From assembly GCA_965153455.1 (NCBI GenBank), contig OZ234496.1, positions 17,972,304 through 18,036,303 on the forward strand: DNA of 64,000 nt, given 5' to 3'. The notes below the pieces were generated by a model. The model had not been told where the DNA came from. It was given only the letters and a program-made list of their open reading frames with translations, and did no database searches. This document shows, piece by piece, positions 48,017 through 58,225 of this stretch. This stretch comes from Sphagnum compactum. Taxonomy: Eukaryota; Bryophyta; Sphagnopsida; Sphagnales. The number at the start of each line of letters is the position of its first letter. Position 1 is the stretch's first letter. The translations under genes were made by a program, and so were the position numbers.

Positions 48017-48399
48017 CTTGAATCAAGGGTATAAAACATAAACAAAAGACAATTGGCAATAGATTTAACCAGAAGTAGTTTTGGAAGATAAGGTGTATCT
48101 TGAGACGTACTACAGTCATCAGCTAAGGAGTATTGCAATGGACAAAATTCTAGCAAAAATATAAGCACAAGAATTGGAAATAGCTGGATGGATGTTAACT
48201 GAAGACGAACAGTTGATGAAACTCAACTTGGGAATTGATGCAAAACCATTGATAGTGAAGATCAATGCACAGCTGGAGACGGGCAGAGTGTTGGAAATGG
48301 AATAGTTGTAAAAGGAGTTCGAGGATGTTTTTGCATGGACATACAAAGATCTGAAAGGGATTCCATTGGAGCTGGCACAACACAAAATTGAACTGGATA

Positions 48400-49173
48400 C
48401 CACTACCACCTGCACATCACGCCATGTGTAGATTAAATCCAAACTATGCTACAATAGTCAAACAAGATGTTGACAAGTTGTTAGCAGTTAAACTCATCCA
48501 ATTTATAGAGGAGGCACATGGTTGTCACCCATAGTGATAGTACCCAAGAAGAATGAAATTTATTGAAAATTGGATAGATTTCAGAAAACTAAACGTAACC
48601 ACGAAGAAGGATTCATACCCATTATCTTTTACAGATGAAATTTTGAAGATAATAATAGGGTATAAATTGTATTCCTCCTTAGATGGGTATTCAGGATACC
48701 ATCAAATTTCTATAGTTCTAGAGGATAGATACAAAATTGCATTTATTACAAACTCTTTCATATGGAAGGTGATGTTGTTTGGAGTTAAAAATGGACCTCC
48801 AACATATTAAAGAGTTGTTACAAAGCATTTAAAGAATATTTGAACAATTTTATGAAGATATTTTTAGATGATTTTATAATGTATAATGACATGGATAGTC
48901 ATTTGCATAAGTTTAGATTATGCTTTCAAAAGTGTAGAGTATATGGCATTAATCTAAATCCAGACAAATGTGCGTTCATGGTATTTTTAGGAATGATCTT
49001 GGGTTTTATTGTTTCCAAAAAAAGGAAACTACTAACTTTAAATAAAATATAAGCAATATTAAACATGCCACCACCTAAGAATCCACAACAGATTCAAGTA
49101 TTAAAATGGCATGGCACAATTTTATAGATGTTTCATAAAAAACTTTGCTATTATTATGGCACTTATTACTAAC
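48400..49173 (+). pseudogene. Ty3/gypsy reverse transcriptase region
   Basis: Open pieces 48553-48810 and 48840-49052. Motifs in order: DFRKLN (NTP-binding fingers), SSLDGYSGYHQI with the first catalytic Asp, FGVKNGPPTY, then the IFLDDF box (about 48858-48875) with both Asp residues kept, followed by LNPDKCAF. The GPPTY motif is followed at once by a stop, and a one-base shift leads to the LDDF piece. The sequence continues toward the connection domain until the insertion at 49174. RT precedes RNase H and integrase, which identifies Ty3/gypsy rather than Ty1/copia. Confidence 0.8.
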
Positions 49174-49979
49174 GGGTGAAAGCACACTACTGGTGAACCA
49201 ATTTTCACCAAAAAAGGAGATGTATAACCAGTATCATAGTACGTAATAAGTTTAAATTTTAATGGCATCATTTAACAATCTTATACATAAGCAAAAAGCT
49301 TTAGAATGTGCACAACATTTTGGAACTCAAATTTCACTTTAAATCAAGATTAATTTTGATCCAATGGTTAAATGAAGAGGATTGAATAAAATCAATGTAC
49401 ACAACATGTATAATGTGTAGTTTTTTGTCAGCCATAGGGCTTCACGTTTGTGGTTCAAAAGACATTACTAAATAAAAGAATTTTGAAAAAATAATGCAAT
49501 GCCCAACTACAAAATCGTTTTCTCTTTCATTTGATATTGGTTTTTTCTTTAAATACATAAAATATATTGTCTTTATTGTTGGACAAATGAAAAAAAACAT
49601 ACTTTTAATGAATTTTCAACCAAAAATGTTAAACTTCCAAATGGCCCGAAATTCAATTGTGGTATATCAATAATAGTGACCACAACAAATTTCACCAAAA
49701 AATCCCACCCACAACCCTAGTTTTGAAATATGTATGGAATTTTTTGTACTCCACGACGAATATTATTTCGTCACAAATATATTTCATATGTTGAAATTCA
49801 CCAATGTTTGTTGGAGTTTTCTTTTTAAATGATTGTCTTAAGTCTAAAATAATCTAATATACTTCAAACAAACAAAAATATTCCAAAATGTGATGTCTAA
49901 ACTCACATTAAAAAAAACCAAATGCAGAAATGTAGTATGTGTGATTACTATTTTTGGGGGGCATAATGTGCTTTTACCT
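49174..49979. mobile_element. 806-bp DNA element, GGGTGAAAGCACA family, copy 2
   Basis: Starts GGGTGAAAGCACACTACTGG and ends ATGTGCTTTTACCT. The inverted repeat matches copy 1 (29345-29949) with two substitutions. It is flanked by TAAC (49170-49173) and TAAA (49980-49983), a 4-bp duplication with one change. It separates codons for an I-T and K-L-T-R-K stretch of pol that read on continuously if it is removed. The interior is AT-rich and noncoding. Confidence 0.75.
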
Positions 49980-50484
49980 TAAATTGACTAGAAAACAAAG
50001 ACTTTTCTTTGGACGAAAAAGTGTTAGAAAGCTTGGGAGTTGATCAAACAAAAGTATATTGATATCACCAAACTAGAAGGTGGACTTTCATGTTTATATA
50101 AATGCATCATTGTTAGCTATAGGAGTTATGTTGTCTCATAATTGGACAAGAAAGAGTGATCAACCAGTGGTGTATGCTTCTAGACTTCTTAACATAGCAA
50201 AACATAATTATAACACTACAAGAAGAGAGGTTTTAACAATGGTCTTTGCTTTGCACAAGTTCAGACATTATTTGCTAAGCAAAAAGTTTGTATTTTATGT
50301 GGACCATATGGCATTGGTTTATGTGGTCAATAAACCACAAGTTTCAGGGAGAGTAGCTAAGTGGTTGATATTATTCTTAGAATATGACTTCATAGTGGTG
50401 TATAAGCCAAGTAGAATTCATGTAATTACAGTTGCATTATCAAGACTGCCAAACATTATAGAACCCACAGGAGTGCCTGATTAG
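49980..50484 (+). pseudogene. Ty3/gypsy RNase H region
   Basis: Open frame 50080-50484. The first catalytic Asp of the usual D-A-S motif is Asn here (YINASLLA). The Glu in TRREVLTMVFALHKFRHYL and the Asp in FYVDHMALVY are kept. The last Asp, normally before ALSRLP, is replaced (VITVALSRLP). It would degrade the RNA strand of the cDNA hybrid; two of four acidic ligands are gone. Confidence 0.8.
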
Positions 50485-51790
50485 ACCGTAGATGCAAGTT
50501 TGTTTTATATAGAGCTTGAAAGGTTGAATGATGTAAGTTTTTTTTGAAAATAAGGCATGTTGAAGAAACATTATTTGTACAACAAAAAAATAGACTATTT
50601 AGGATAATAGAACCTTTCCCACTGAAGAATGGTGAATTATACAAAAGACAACAATATGCGAAGATGTTTGACAATTATAAAAGCACAAATGGTGATGAGA
50701 GAACTACATGAAGGACAATTTGGAAGTCATTTTGCAATTGAAATCACGTAAAGGAAAATATTGGATTCGGGATATTGGTGGCCAACTCTATATGGAGATG
50801 TGATGATTACTTTAGATTTCCTTATGCATGCCAAAGAATAAGAGGATTAGTGACTCAAAGTCTTACAAAGCTAATCATGAGTCTTCCAAAGGAACCATTT
50901 ATGAAATGGGGGCTTGATTTTGTGGGGCCAATTAAGCCAACATGCAGATATACATGAAACAAATACATTAGTGTAGCCATAGATTATGCTACCAAGTGGG
51001 TGGAAGTAAAAACATTGAGAACCAATATTGAAGCAGTAACAACAAAATTTTTGTATGGATGCATATTAACCAGGTTTGGATGTCCTTTAACCTTAGTCAC
51101 AGATCAACAGAATCATTTCATTAATGATGTTATCAAACATTTGATAAATCATTTTCTATTGAAGCATGTGAGCTCTATAACCTATCATCCTCATGGCAAT
51201 GGGAAGTACTAACAAAGTCCTTGGGACTCTGTTGACCAAATTAGTTAGTGAGAATAGATTAGATTGGGATGAGCATCTATCAACAATGTTGCTTTCATAT
51301 AAGATTACATACAAAGTAATAACATGGTAGACAACATATCAATTGGTGTATGGGTTGCATCCATTGATGCCCATAGATTATATAATATTAGTTGCTGGTG
51401 GTAGTCAAAGGGACAATACTTCAGTGAAAGTTTTAACTAGCAAAGTTTTAGAATCGGAGAAGTGGTAAGAGGCTAGGATGCAAGCTCCAAAAACTACTGG
51501 AATTTAGCAATGGAATAGAGCATTATGGAATTTGTAAAAGAATCCAGAGAAACAATTTAATTTTGGTGATTATGTTCTATGGTTTCCAAAGGGAAATAAA
51601 TGACACCTAGGGAAGTTTATTAGAAAATGGTTTAGACCATATAGAGTGCAATATATGCTACCAAATAACACTATGTTATTGGTGACAATTGAGAAGTTTG
51701 AAACTAATCTTGTGCTGGTCAATATGAATATGTTCAAGCCATACAAATACATGGAATTTGAAGTTCAAAGACAAGAACAACAACTTCCAA
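50485..51790 (+). pseudogene. Ty3/gypsy integrase region
   Basis: Fragments in several frames. The N-terminal zinc-binding part retains HEGQFGSHF (two His), but the first Cys of the C-x2-C pair is lost (RFPYACQR at about 50826-50845). In the catalytic core, Asp 1 is in KWGLDFVGPIK (about 50907-50939) and Asp 2 in LVTDQQNHF (about 51093-51120). The third acidic residue falls in a small deletion/frameshift after HPHGNGK (about 51190-51212), so the D-D-E triad is incomplete. C-terminal motifs of a GDYVLWFPKGNK type follow near 51562-51600. Stops at many positions. Confidence 0.75.
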
Positions 51791-52312
51791 TATACTGGGA
51801 ATAGAGTGGAGGTGGACTTCAAGAGGAGGATTCTAATACAAAGGTGGAAGTTGAAGATTGTGTACCACAAAAACTACAATTGAAGGGCAGTGAAGAAGAA
51901 AGGATGGAAGATTTTAAGGTCAAAACAATATTGATTCCAAAACTTCAAATGATGGACAAATCGTTGGAGGATAACTATAGAAGGAGGAATTTGTGGTTCA
52001 TATTGAGGTGGATTATGAAATACAAAATGAGGAATTTGCGATACCCACATTTGAAGTCAATATATTGGTGGTATCGAATAATTCAACAAATGTATCGGCA
52101 TAGTTAGCAGAAGAAGTACAAGGAGAACAACGAAAAGTTAATATAATTAACCTAAGCGAACTATGGATTCAGAGTAATCAAGAGATGAGATTTGAGGTGT
52201 TCATTCATAATGATGAAGTGTCATGCTTCCACGTGGCTATACAGGGGACACAAAAAATGACAATGATGGGCCATCATAATTTCAAGGATAGGGAGTTAAT
52301 TAAAAGACAATA
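51791..52312 (+). pseudogene. Ty3/gypsy pol tail, acidic linker
   Basis: Continuation of the same element: Glu/Gln-rich frames (51844-52107 and beyond) ending at TAA 52310-52312. No known domain (no chromodomain seen). The expected polypurine tract and 3' LTR after it were not identified. Confidence 0.5.
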
Positions 52313-52790
52313 AGCAACCTAAAAATAAACAAGACAAACGAGACATTGATGGATAAAACAAATAATGTAATCATCACAGGTCGTCTTCATTTCTAGCAGA
52401 GGCTGTGTGTTTTTTGAAGTTGTAGTGTTCGTAGAAAAACGGGTGTGGAGAGTGTAATAGAGAAATTGCAAAAAGTAGCAAGAGAGAAGGAAACACAAAG
52501 AGTCAAACATAGATGGAAAGAAGAAGCGGAAGGAGAAGTGTGGAAAAAAAAAGAAAAAAAAGAAGTGTTGAAAAGCGGGGAGAGTGTTGGAGTGTTGAAC
52601 ATTTGATCATTGGCAATAAGATTGCCACCACATTCACCGTCATTTTCGAAGTGTGAAGAAGGGAAGCAATACCATGAGAAAATGCAATTTGCACATTCCA
52701 TAAGTCAGGACAACTATAGGTTAAGATCATTTGTAATAGAATTTTTGAGAAAAAGGAAGAGGTTGGAGTTCAAAGGAACAAGGAGGCCTA
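52313..52790. other. purine-rich stretch after the gypsy element
   Basis: Long GA-rich strand (52440-52600), which might include a polypurine tract. No LTR pair found. The minus-strand frames here are the pyrimidine-rich complement and not convincing. Confidence 0.4.
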
Positions 52791-54120
52791 CACTACAACA
52801 ACAGGGGGCTATTTTGCGATCCAAATATCATTGCAAACAACAAAGAAAAAAATTTCCAAAAGCTCGCTGTTGCAAACCATAATTCCTCGCAAACTCTTAA
52901 CCTTTTGCGATACCATAACATTCACACCCGTACCATCGCAAGTCCTTCACAACTCCCGAACTTGATAAAATCGCAAAACTTTTCCGATTATAACTGCTTC
53001 TATACATTGTTTGCGATTAACACTACATTAGAAACTACTTGCAACAAACCCATCACCGCAACGACTTAGCGAATTGATTCAAAAGTCTATCAGTTTCTGA
53101 TATAAGATCTGACATAAACATTTTGGGATTCTCAAAATGCCGCTAAAAGTTTGCGACTAACATTACATCGGAAACTATTTGCAACAAACCCATCACCGCA
53201 ACGACTTAGCGAATTGACTCAAAAGTCTATCGGTTTCCGATATAAGATCTGACGCAAACATTTCGGGATTCTCAAAATGCCGCTAAAAGTTTGCGATTAA
53301 CATTACATCGGAAACTATTTGCAACAAACCCATCATCGCAACGACTTAGTGAATCGACTCAAAAGTCTATCTGTTTCCGATGTAAGATCTAACGCAAACA
53401 TTTCGGGATTTTCAAAATGCCGCTAAAAGTTTGCGATTACATCGGAAACTATTTGCAACAAACCCATCACCGCAACGACTTAGCGAATCGACTCAAAAGT
53501 CTATCGGTTTTCGATATAAGATCTGACGCAAACATTTCGGGATTCTCAAAATGCCGCTAAAAGTTTGCGATTAACATTACATTGAAAACTATTTGCAACA
53601 AACCCATCACCGCAACGACTCAGCGAATCGACTCAAAAGTCTATCGGTTTCCGATATAAGATCTAACACAAACATTTCGGGATTCTCAAAATGCCGCTAA
53701 AAGTTTGCAATTAACATTACATCGAAAATTATTTGCAACAAACCCATCACTGCAACGACTTAGCGAATCGACTCAAAAGTCTATCTGTTTCCGATGTAAA
53801 ATCTAATGCAAACATTTTGGGATTCTCAAAATGCCGCTAATCTATGATTTCGCAAACCTATTCTGGAATGATTTTACCCATAAGAATGTAGCGATGTCTG
53901 TGACATGGTATATTTGGTCTTTTGGCTTTTGCAGTGTTGCGAAAAATTATGATTCGCAAATGGTTTTGAGATCCAATGTGTATCGCAAGAGCATGGCACT
54001 GTATTCTTATTTTGGAAGCATGGTTTATATTCATTTGGAGTCACTTTGGAAGGCAAGAAAAAAAATCTATATTAAAATTTCAAAATTTACAATGTAAAAG
54101 GGTTTGCAACCCTTGGGTAT
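52791..54120. mobile_element. putative CACTA-like element with GCGA-rich interior
   Basis: CACTACAACAACAGGGGGCT at 52791 is a CACTA-type left terminus. From there to about 54110 the DNA is crowded with TTTGCGA/TCGCAAA-type words in both orientations (for example 52813, 52907, 52971, 53009, 53849, 53939, 53990), a density not seen elsewhere. No matching right terminus ending TAGTG was found, so the element may be truncated or extend differently. It includes the 140-bp tandem array. Confidence 0.45.
53008..53843 (+). repeat. tandem array, six units of 140 bp
   Basis: The landmark ACGACTTAGCG falls at 53061, 53201, 53341, 53475, 53615 and 53755: spacing 140, 140, 134, 140, 140. The fourth unit lacks AACATT after GCGATT, explaining the 134. 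Each unit also has CAACAAACCCATCACCGCAA, CTATCGGTTTCCGATATAAG and GGGATTCTCAAAATGCCGCT. Divergence between units is low, so the array is fairly young. Confidence 0.95.
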
Positions 54121-54944
54121 CGAGGAGGTGGCTCTGTGAAATGTTGAATTGCACAACTCTCAGATAATGTTACTAGATCCCCTACCTTCCCTTCCATAAC
54201 ACACCTATCATAACATATCATGACAGACTTAAATGTTCTACAATATTCTTCTCTACCCTACAAAAAGCACCCAGTTTCAATGCAAGTGTTTAGACTTCTT
54301 TAATCTCCACTGTGTTTTACCCTGGAGGATTTTTGCACCATCAACTTGCAACCGCAACAAATGTGTAAACTATAAGTGTGGAGGTACACACTTGGCAACA
54401 TCTAGAATTGATGTTTGAGATCCAGCTGTGTATGAACAACCTGCTCCATTCACCTCTACTTCAGCTTCCTTCTATAGCTTTGCATACAGGATGTAGGACT
54501 GCACATTGACTGTAAAGCATCAGATTGGCTGCACTCTCTTCTGTACTTGAGTGTCATGCTTGAAAGTTCATAGTTTTCAAAAACTGCAACTGGAACACTC
54601 TGCAGCCAAAGCCACATTCTGAATTAGCCTTGTGTCCACATTTCCTATTAACCAATCAAACAATGAAACAAGTATCCTGCATAAGCATGGCACTTAGATA
54701 ACAGAAAATAACACCAAATCTCCCAAACATCAGGTAGAAAAGCATAATTACTCTTGAAGCCAAGTGCTCTCAAAAGGAGCTGTCACACACCATCGGTCAT
54801 CACAAACTGAGGTATGTATGTAAGTAATCAGTAAAAGAAATAGGTATCTTTTATTTGACTTCTGAGAAAACAGGCTAAGAGAAGCTTACCTCCATCACCC
54901 ATCCAACATATTTCACATTGTTGACATGCTGATTCATGTCCAAA
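54121..54944. other. intergenic, nothing recognised
   Basis: No coding or repeat signal I trust. Confidence 0.4.
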
Positions 54945-55271
54945 TCACCACGTTTTGGCTGCAAAGAAAACTAGAACAAAGAAAACATAGACAAGCAGCG
55001 AACAATATGAACAAATTAAAGATGTTTGAAACAAAGCAAGTGACTCCTGATTTGACAAAAAACCTGAACCCTTTTTTTCTATCCAAAGGCCAGAACCAAT
55101 CTCATCTCTGGACCTTGGACAAGTCGTGAAGATCACCAACTTTGTTGCACCCACCAAAAATGCCATAGTACACATACAGAACACACCAATGTCGATAGCA
55201 GAAGCAGCCAGGGTCTTTCTAAACGTAGCCACTTTGGTAGCATCTGTTGATCTCCCACTGTACATGGCCAT
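54945..55271 (-). pseudogene. possible membrane-protein gene fragment (P-type ATPase-like?)
   Basis: A 108-codon minus frame. The stretch STDATKVATFRKTLAA, then IGVFCMC, a hydrophobic run and an RSRDEIGSGL end recalls by spacing the segment of plant plasma-membrane H+-ATPases after the actuator domain, where a conserved Ser/Thr-x..F-x-K-x-L is followed by a membrane helix starting IGNFC. This is a loose resemblance judged by eye. The second half of the frame (Phe/Leu/Cys-rich) looks like read-through. Could be coincidence. Confidence 0.2.
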
Positions 55272-55878
55272 GAATTACCCACTGAGCCCCTTTGCTTGCA
55301 GCATCAAATGGGTAACTGGATGATTCCACTAAAGCCAACAAAGTTTTATCATTAGCATCACTTGCAATATCCTATCAAGTCACAAGGCATCACACCTGAC
55401 TCATCTTTCTGAGATTTGAAAAAAACTCCATAAGAATGATTCACTATTACAAGATGAGTCCAGTGATTACCTTTTGGGTGCTACTCACAAAGTATGAGAT
55501 CATGAACGGAAATCACTCCTTACTCACTACTTCTACCCTACAGCCACAATGGTAGGAGCTTTTACAGCCTAGAAGGAGAATGAAGTTCAAAGGAAAAATG
55601 TCCTATTCTGCCCACAAGATATAGACACCCAAGCTAGGGACTCAGATCCTTTTAGACTGCGTTGCTCTAAGGAATAGCTGCCTTGTATGTTGCAAGCTAA
55701 GATGTCCAAAAAGGTTTCACAAATCTGCAGTGCCACTAAGGTGACATCTTGGTACATTTGACTTCAATCGGTTTAGCTCCTTCAACGACCAATATCACAA
55801 AAAATTCTAGGGTCCATACAGGTTTAATATGGACACTCGTCAAGCAGCTTTGTATCAAAAATTAGGGAGTTAAAAAAA

Positions 55879-57580
55879 TCATGGTTCAAGTGGTTCCCAT
55901 GATGGGAAAAACCACCTTGCAACCTCTGCAACTGTCTTTGGATTTGCACCAAGGCGGCTGGGTTGTGTAGGCAAGGGAACTGATGAACTCGGTAGTATAG
56001 TTTGGCATACCTTTTTCAGCTCCAAGGTCATTGCATTCATCTTCTCCTCAAGCTCACATATTCGGGCCTCTAATGCGTTGTACTTTTCTTCCCAATTTTC
56101 ACTACCTTTGTTTAGGATTGTAGTGTATTGTATAGGTGGTGGGTGGTTTACCTACCAAGACCAGCCCGAGTTAGATCACAGGTCTACTACTAAAGGCAAA
56201 ATGTGCATATAGTTTTACCCATATGGCATATTTGTCACAAAATATCAAGACTGAAAAACACCCACCTCTTCTTTAACAATTGCCTCTAACTTGTCCAAGT
56301 CAGTCCCGCATTTTGTGTTGCACCCAAGTTGCATCCAATGAATGTTCGTAGCCTTGACAAGTTTGATCTCCAACTTGGTTTTCAAGCAGGCATATTTACA
56401 GTTTGCAGGGATCACCTGCACAGTCAAGGTGTGGGAATTAACCTAGTGAGCAGCCTAGGCACATTAGCAATGTGCTTATCCTTCTACTGTAACACAAATG
56501 GCTTATCCTTCTATTGTAACACAAATGGCATAGTTATAATTAGTCACCTTGCTAAACAAGGGGAGTTGTAGCACGCACGGCAATGGCTCCCTGAGATTAA
56601 TGACCAGGCCTAGCTGCCAACACACATTCCATCATTTGCTGCAAGTGACATTAAATCACAACATCCATCATTTTATATGACCTTTAATTAACTACATATT
56701 TTCACCACACTTGTAACTCTCCAATGGAAACCGATTGTCCCTGCAGCAAGAAACAAGATGCTACTATGTCAGTGGTTTTCCATTAGGCTGCTGTGATCAC
56801 AGCACACTGTGTGTAACTGTGATCACAGCAGCCTAATGGAAAGAGACCCTAACACTGGCCCATCTATCACTGGGCCTTCAGAAACACACAATGACCTGAT
56901 AACAGAGGCCTGGAGCCATTCTTTTGGACAGTTCAATGCAGGTGAAGAAACTGCTGTAAAAATTATGCAGCTAATTTGGAAACACATACAAGTCATTAGA
57001 AGCCCAACTAACATACAACCAAACTATTTGAGAAACAAAATCAAGGTCTGGGAGTAGATAGAACTTGGAACATACAATGTGTTCACTGAAATGAACTTTC
57101 AGATCTTCTTCTTCAGCTGCCTTTGCCAAAATACAAACCACAACCAAACTGGTTGTTTGGTACCATTCATGCCTGCCACAGCCAAATAGATGCCTAACCA
57201 CTAAAAGCAAAAACAGTCCTAAAAGGAACTTTCTACTCTTACATTGTCCCCTACAGGTTATTCCATGTTTGATGGAGCATGGACTCTTGTTAGGAAAACC
57301 CATAAACAACCATTGTAACATAATGCAGCTAAATTGAGCCCACAACAACCATATGCAAGTTCGCCATATAAAAATCACCGAACAACGAGCTTTGTTTTAT
57401 ACAACATTTGGATTCTACAAGAGCCCTTACTATAGATGCTTACTTGAATTTAGTCGGTGGAGCATATGGTGGTGCAAGGGACACCATGTCAACCACCTTG
57501 GTGTTTGAATTGGCAGATGCAAATTGCAAATCCTTCTTGACAACCTTCAACTCCATCTCAACACCCATTCGTGTGTCCAT
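55879..57580 (-). CDS. five-exon gene model, 210-residue coiled-coil protein
   Basis: Exons on the minus strand: 57444-57580 (ATG at 57580; in-frame TAA three codons upstream), 56711-56740, 56548-56590, 56266-56415 and 55879-56151. Introns are 703, 120, 132 and 114 bp, all GT-AG: TTCAA|GTAAGC...GCTGCAG, TACAA|GTGTGG...TCTCAG, AGCAAG|GTGACT...CTGTGCAG, GAAGAG|GTGGGT...TTGGTAG. Total 633 nt = 211 codons, in phase throughout. The N-terminal part is Val/Lys-rich with an APPYAPPTKFK segment; exon 4 has four Cys; exon 5 encodes a heptad-like coiled coil (ENWEEKYNALEARICELEEK) and a Pro/Ser-rich tail ending WEPLEP. Family not recognised. Coiled-coil tails of this kind occur in plant En/Spm-type transposase-associated proteins, so a transposon origin is possible. 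A GAAAAAG|GTATGC inside exon 5 is an alternative donor. Confidence 0.55.
56777..56842. repeat. 66-bp perfect hairpin, 26-bp arms
   Basis: The left arm TTTCCATTAGGCTGCTGTGA...CACAG (56777-56802) is exactly reverse-complementary to 56817-56842, with a 14-base loop (CACACTGTGTGTAA). It lies in the large first intron of the five-exon gene model. Perfect arms imply recent origin or constraint. Candidate miniature palindromic transposon or RNA hairpin. Confidence 0.9.
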
Positions 57581-57904
57581 TTCACTTTAGCAAGGATTAA
57601 TAACTCTTAGGGTTTCTTCCAAGCCTATCATGTTTATCTTCGAGCTTGAACGTCAATAGTGAATTTGGCCCGTGGTAAGGACCTTGCGAATTGTGACCAA
57701 GACCAAAACTCGCATCAACACTGCTCAATACTTGCAGAGTCCCCCATAGTCCCTCCATTAGCAACTAGGTTGTTAAAATCTACTAACCCACTGTGTGAAC
57801 TATGAGCAATCGTGCATTCTAAAAGAAACATTGCTAGTTTGTAAGATAAAAGTTGGAGGTAGTCGAAAAGGATCTAAAAATAGGGGAACAACTCTATATC
57901 ACAC
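57581..57904. other. upstream region of the five-exon gene
   Basis: Probable 5' flank of the minus-strand gene. No core promoter motif can be asserted. Confidence 0.35.
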
Positions 57905-58225
57905 CTAGAAATTCACTTCTATGAAGTTGAGCTTTTGAACAAACAACGACCTTCGTGCTGCTCGATCATTCACAAATCTTGGGATATGCTTACATTTCAA
58001 TTTACCATGAACACCATACCAATCCAGACATATTTTGTGCCTTCTGAGATATACCAGATGCTCACGAGAACATCGACAACAAACATCTAGATTACTTTTG
58101 AGATGCTCAATCCCTGAATCCTGGTGGTACCTCTGAACTAGCAACTTTACTTTGACATTGCTTGAAAGCACGCTTGATACAAGCAATAGTCTTTTCTTTG
58201 TCGCATCCCCATACAGATTTCGTCA
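57905..58225 (-). CDS. coding-like segment upstream of the five-exon gene, two overlapping frames
   Basis: One minus frame opens at an ATG (58225-58223) and reads MTKSVWGCDKEKTIACIKRA... for 39 codons. A second minus frame (57905-58186, no ATG needed if an exon) reads ...CCRCSREHLVYLRRHKI... with many Cys, Arg and His, ending FIEVNF at a TAG. Both look protein-like. A one-base shift near 58105 would join them. It may be an upstream exon or pseudogene related to the gene at 57.6 kb, or an independent remnant. No domain recognised. Confidence 0.3.

Noticed and set aside
52319-52730. Minus-strand Ser/Phe/Leu-rich frames
   Set aside because: They are the complement of a purine-rich stretch, which lacks stops for compositional reasons.
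53831-54097. 88-codon plus-strand frame just after the 140-bp array
   Set aside because: It begins inside the last repeat unit and shows no motif.
56971-57378. 135-codon minus-strand ORF
   Set aside because: It lies within the first intron of the five-exon model, is hydrophobic and Cys-rich without a motif, and competes poorly with the spliced model. It would deserve return if transcripts contradict that model.
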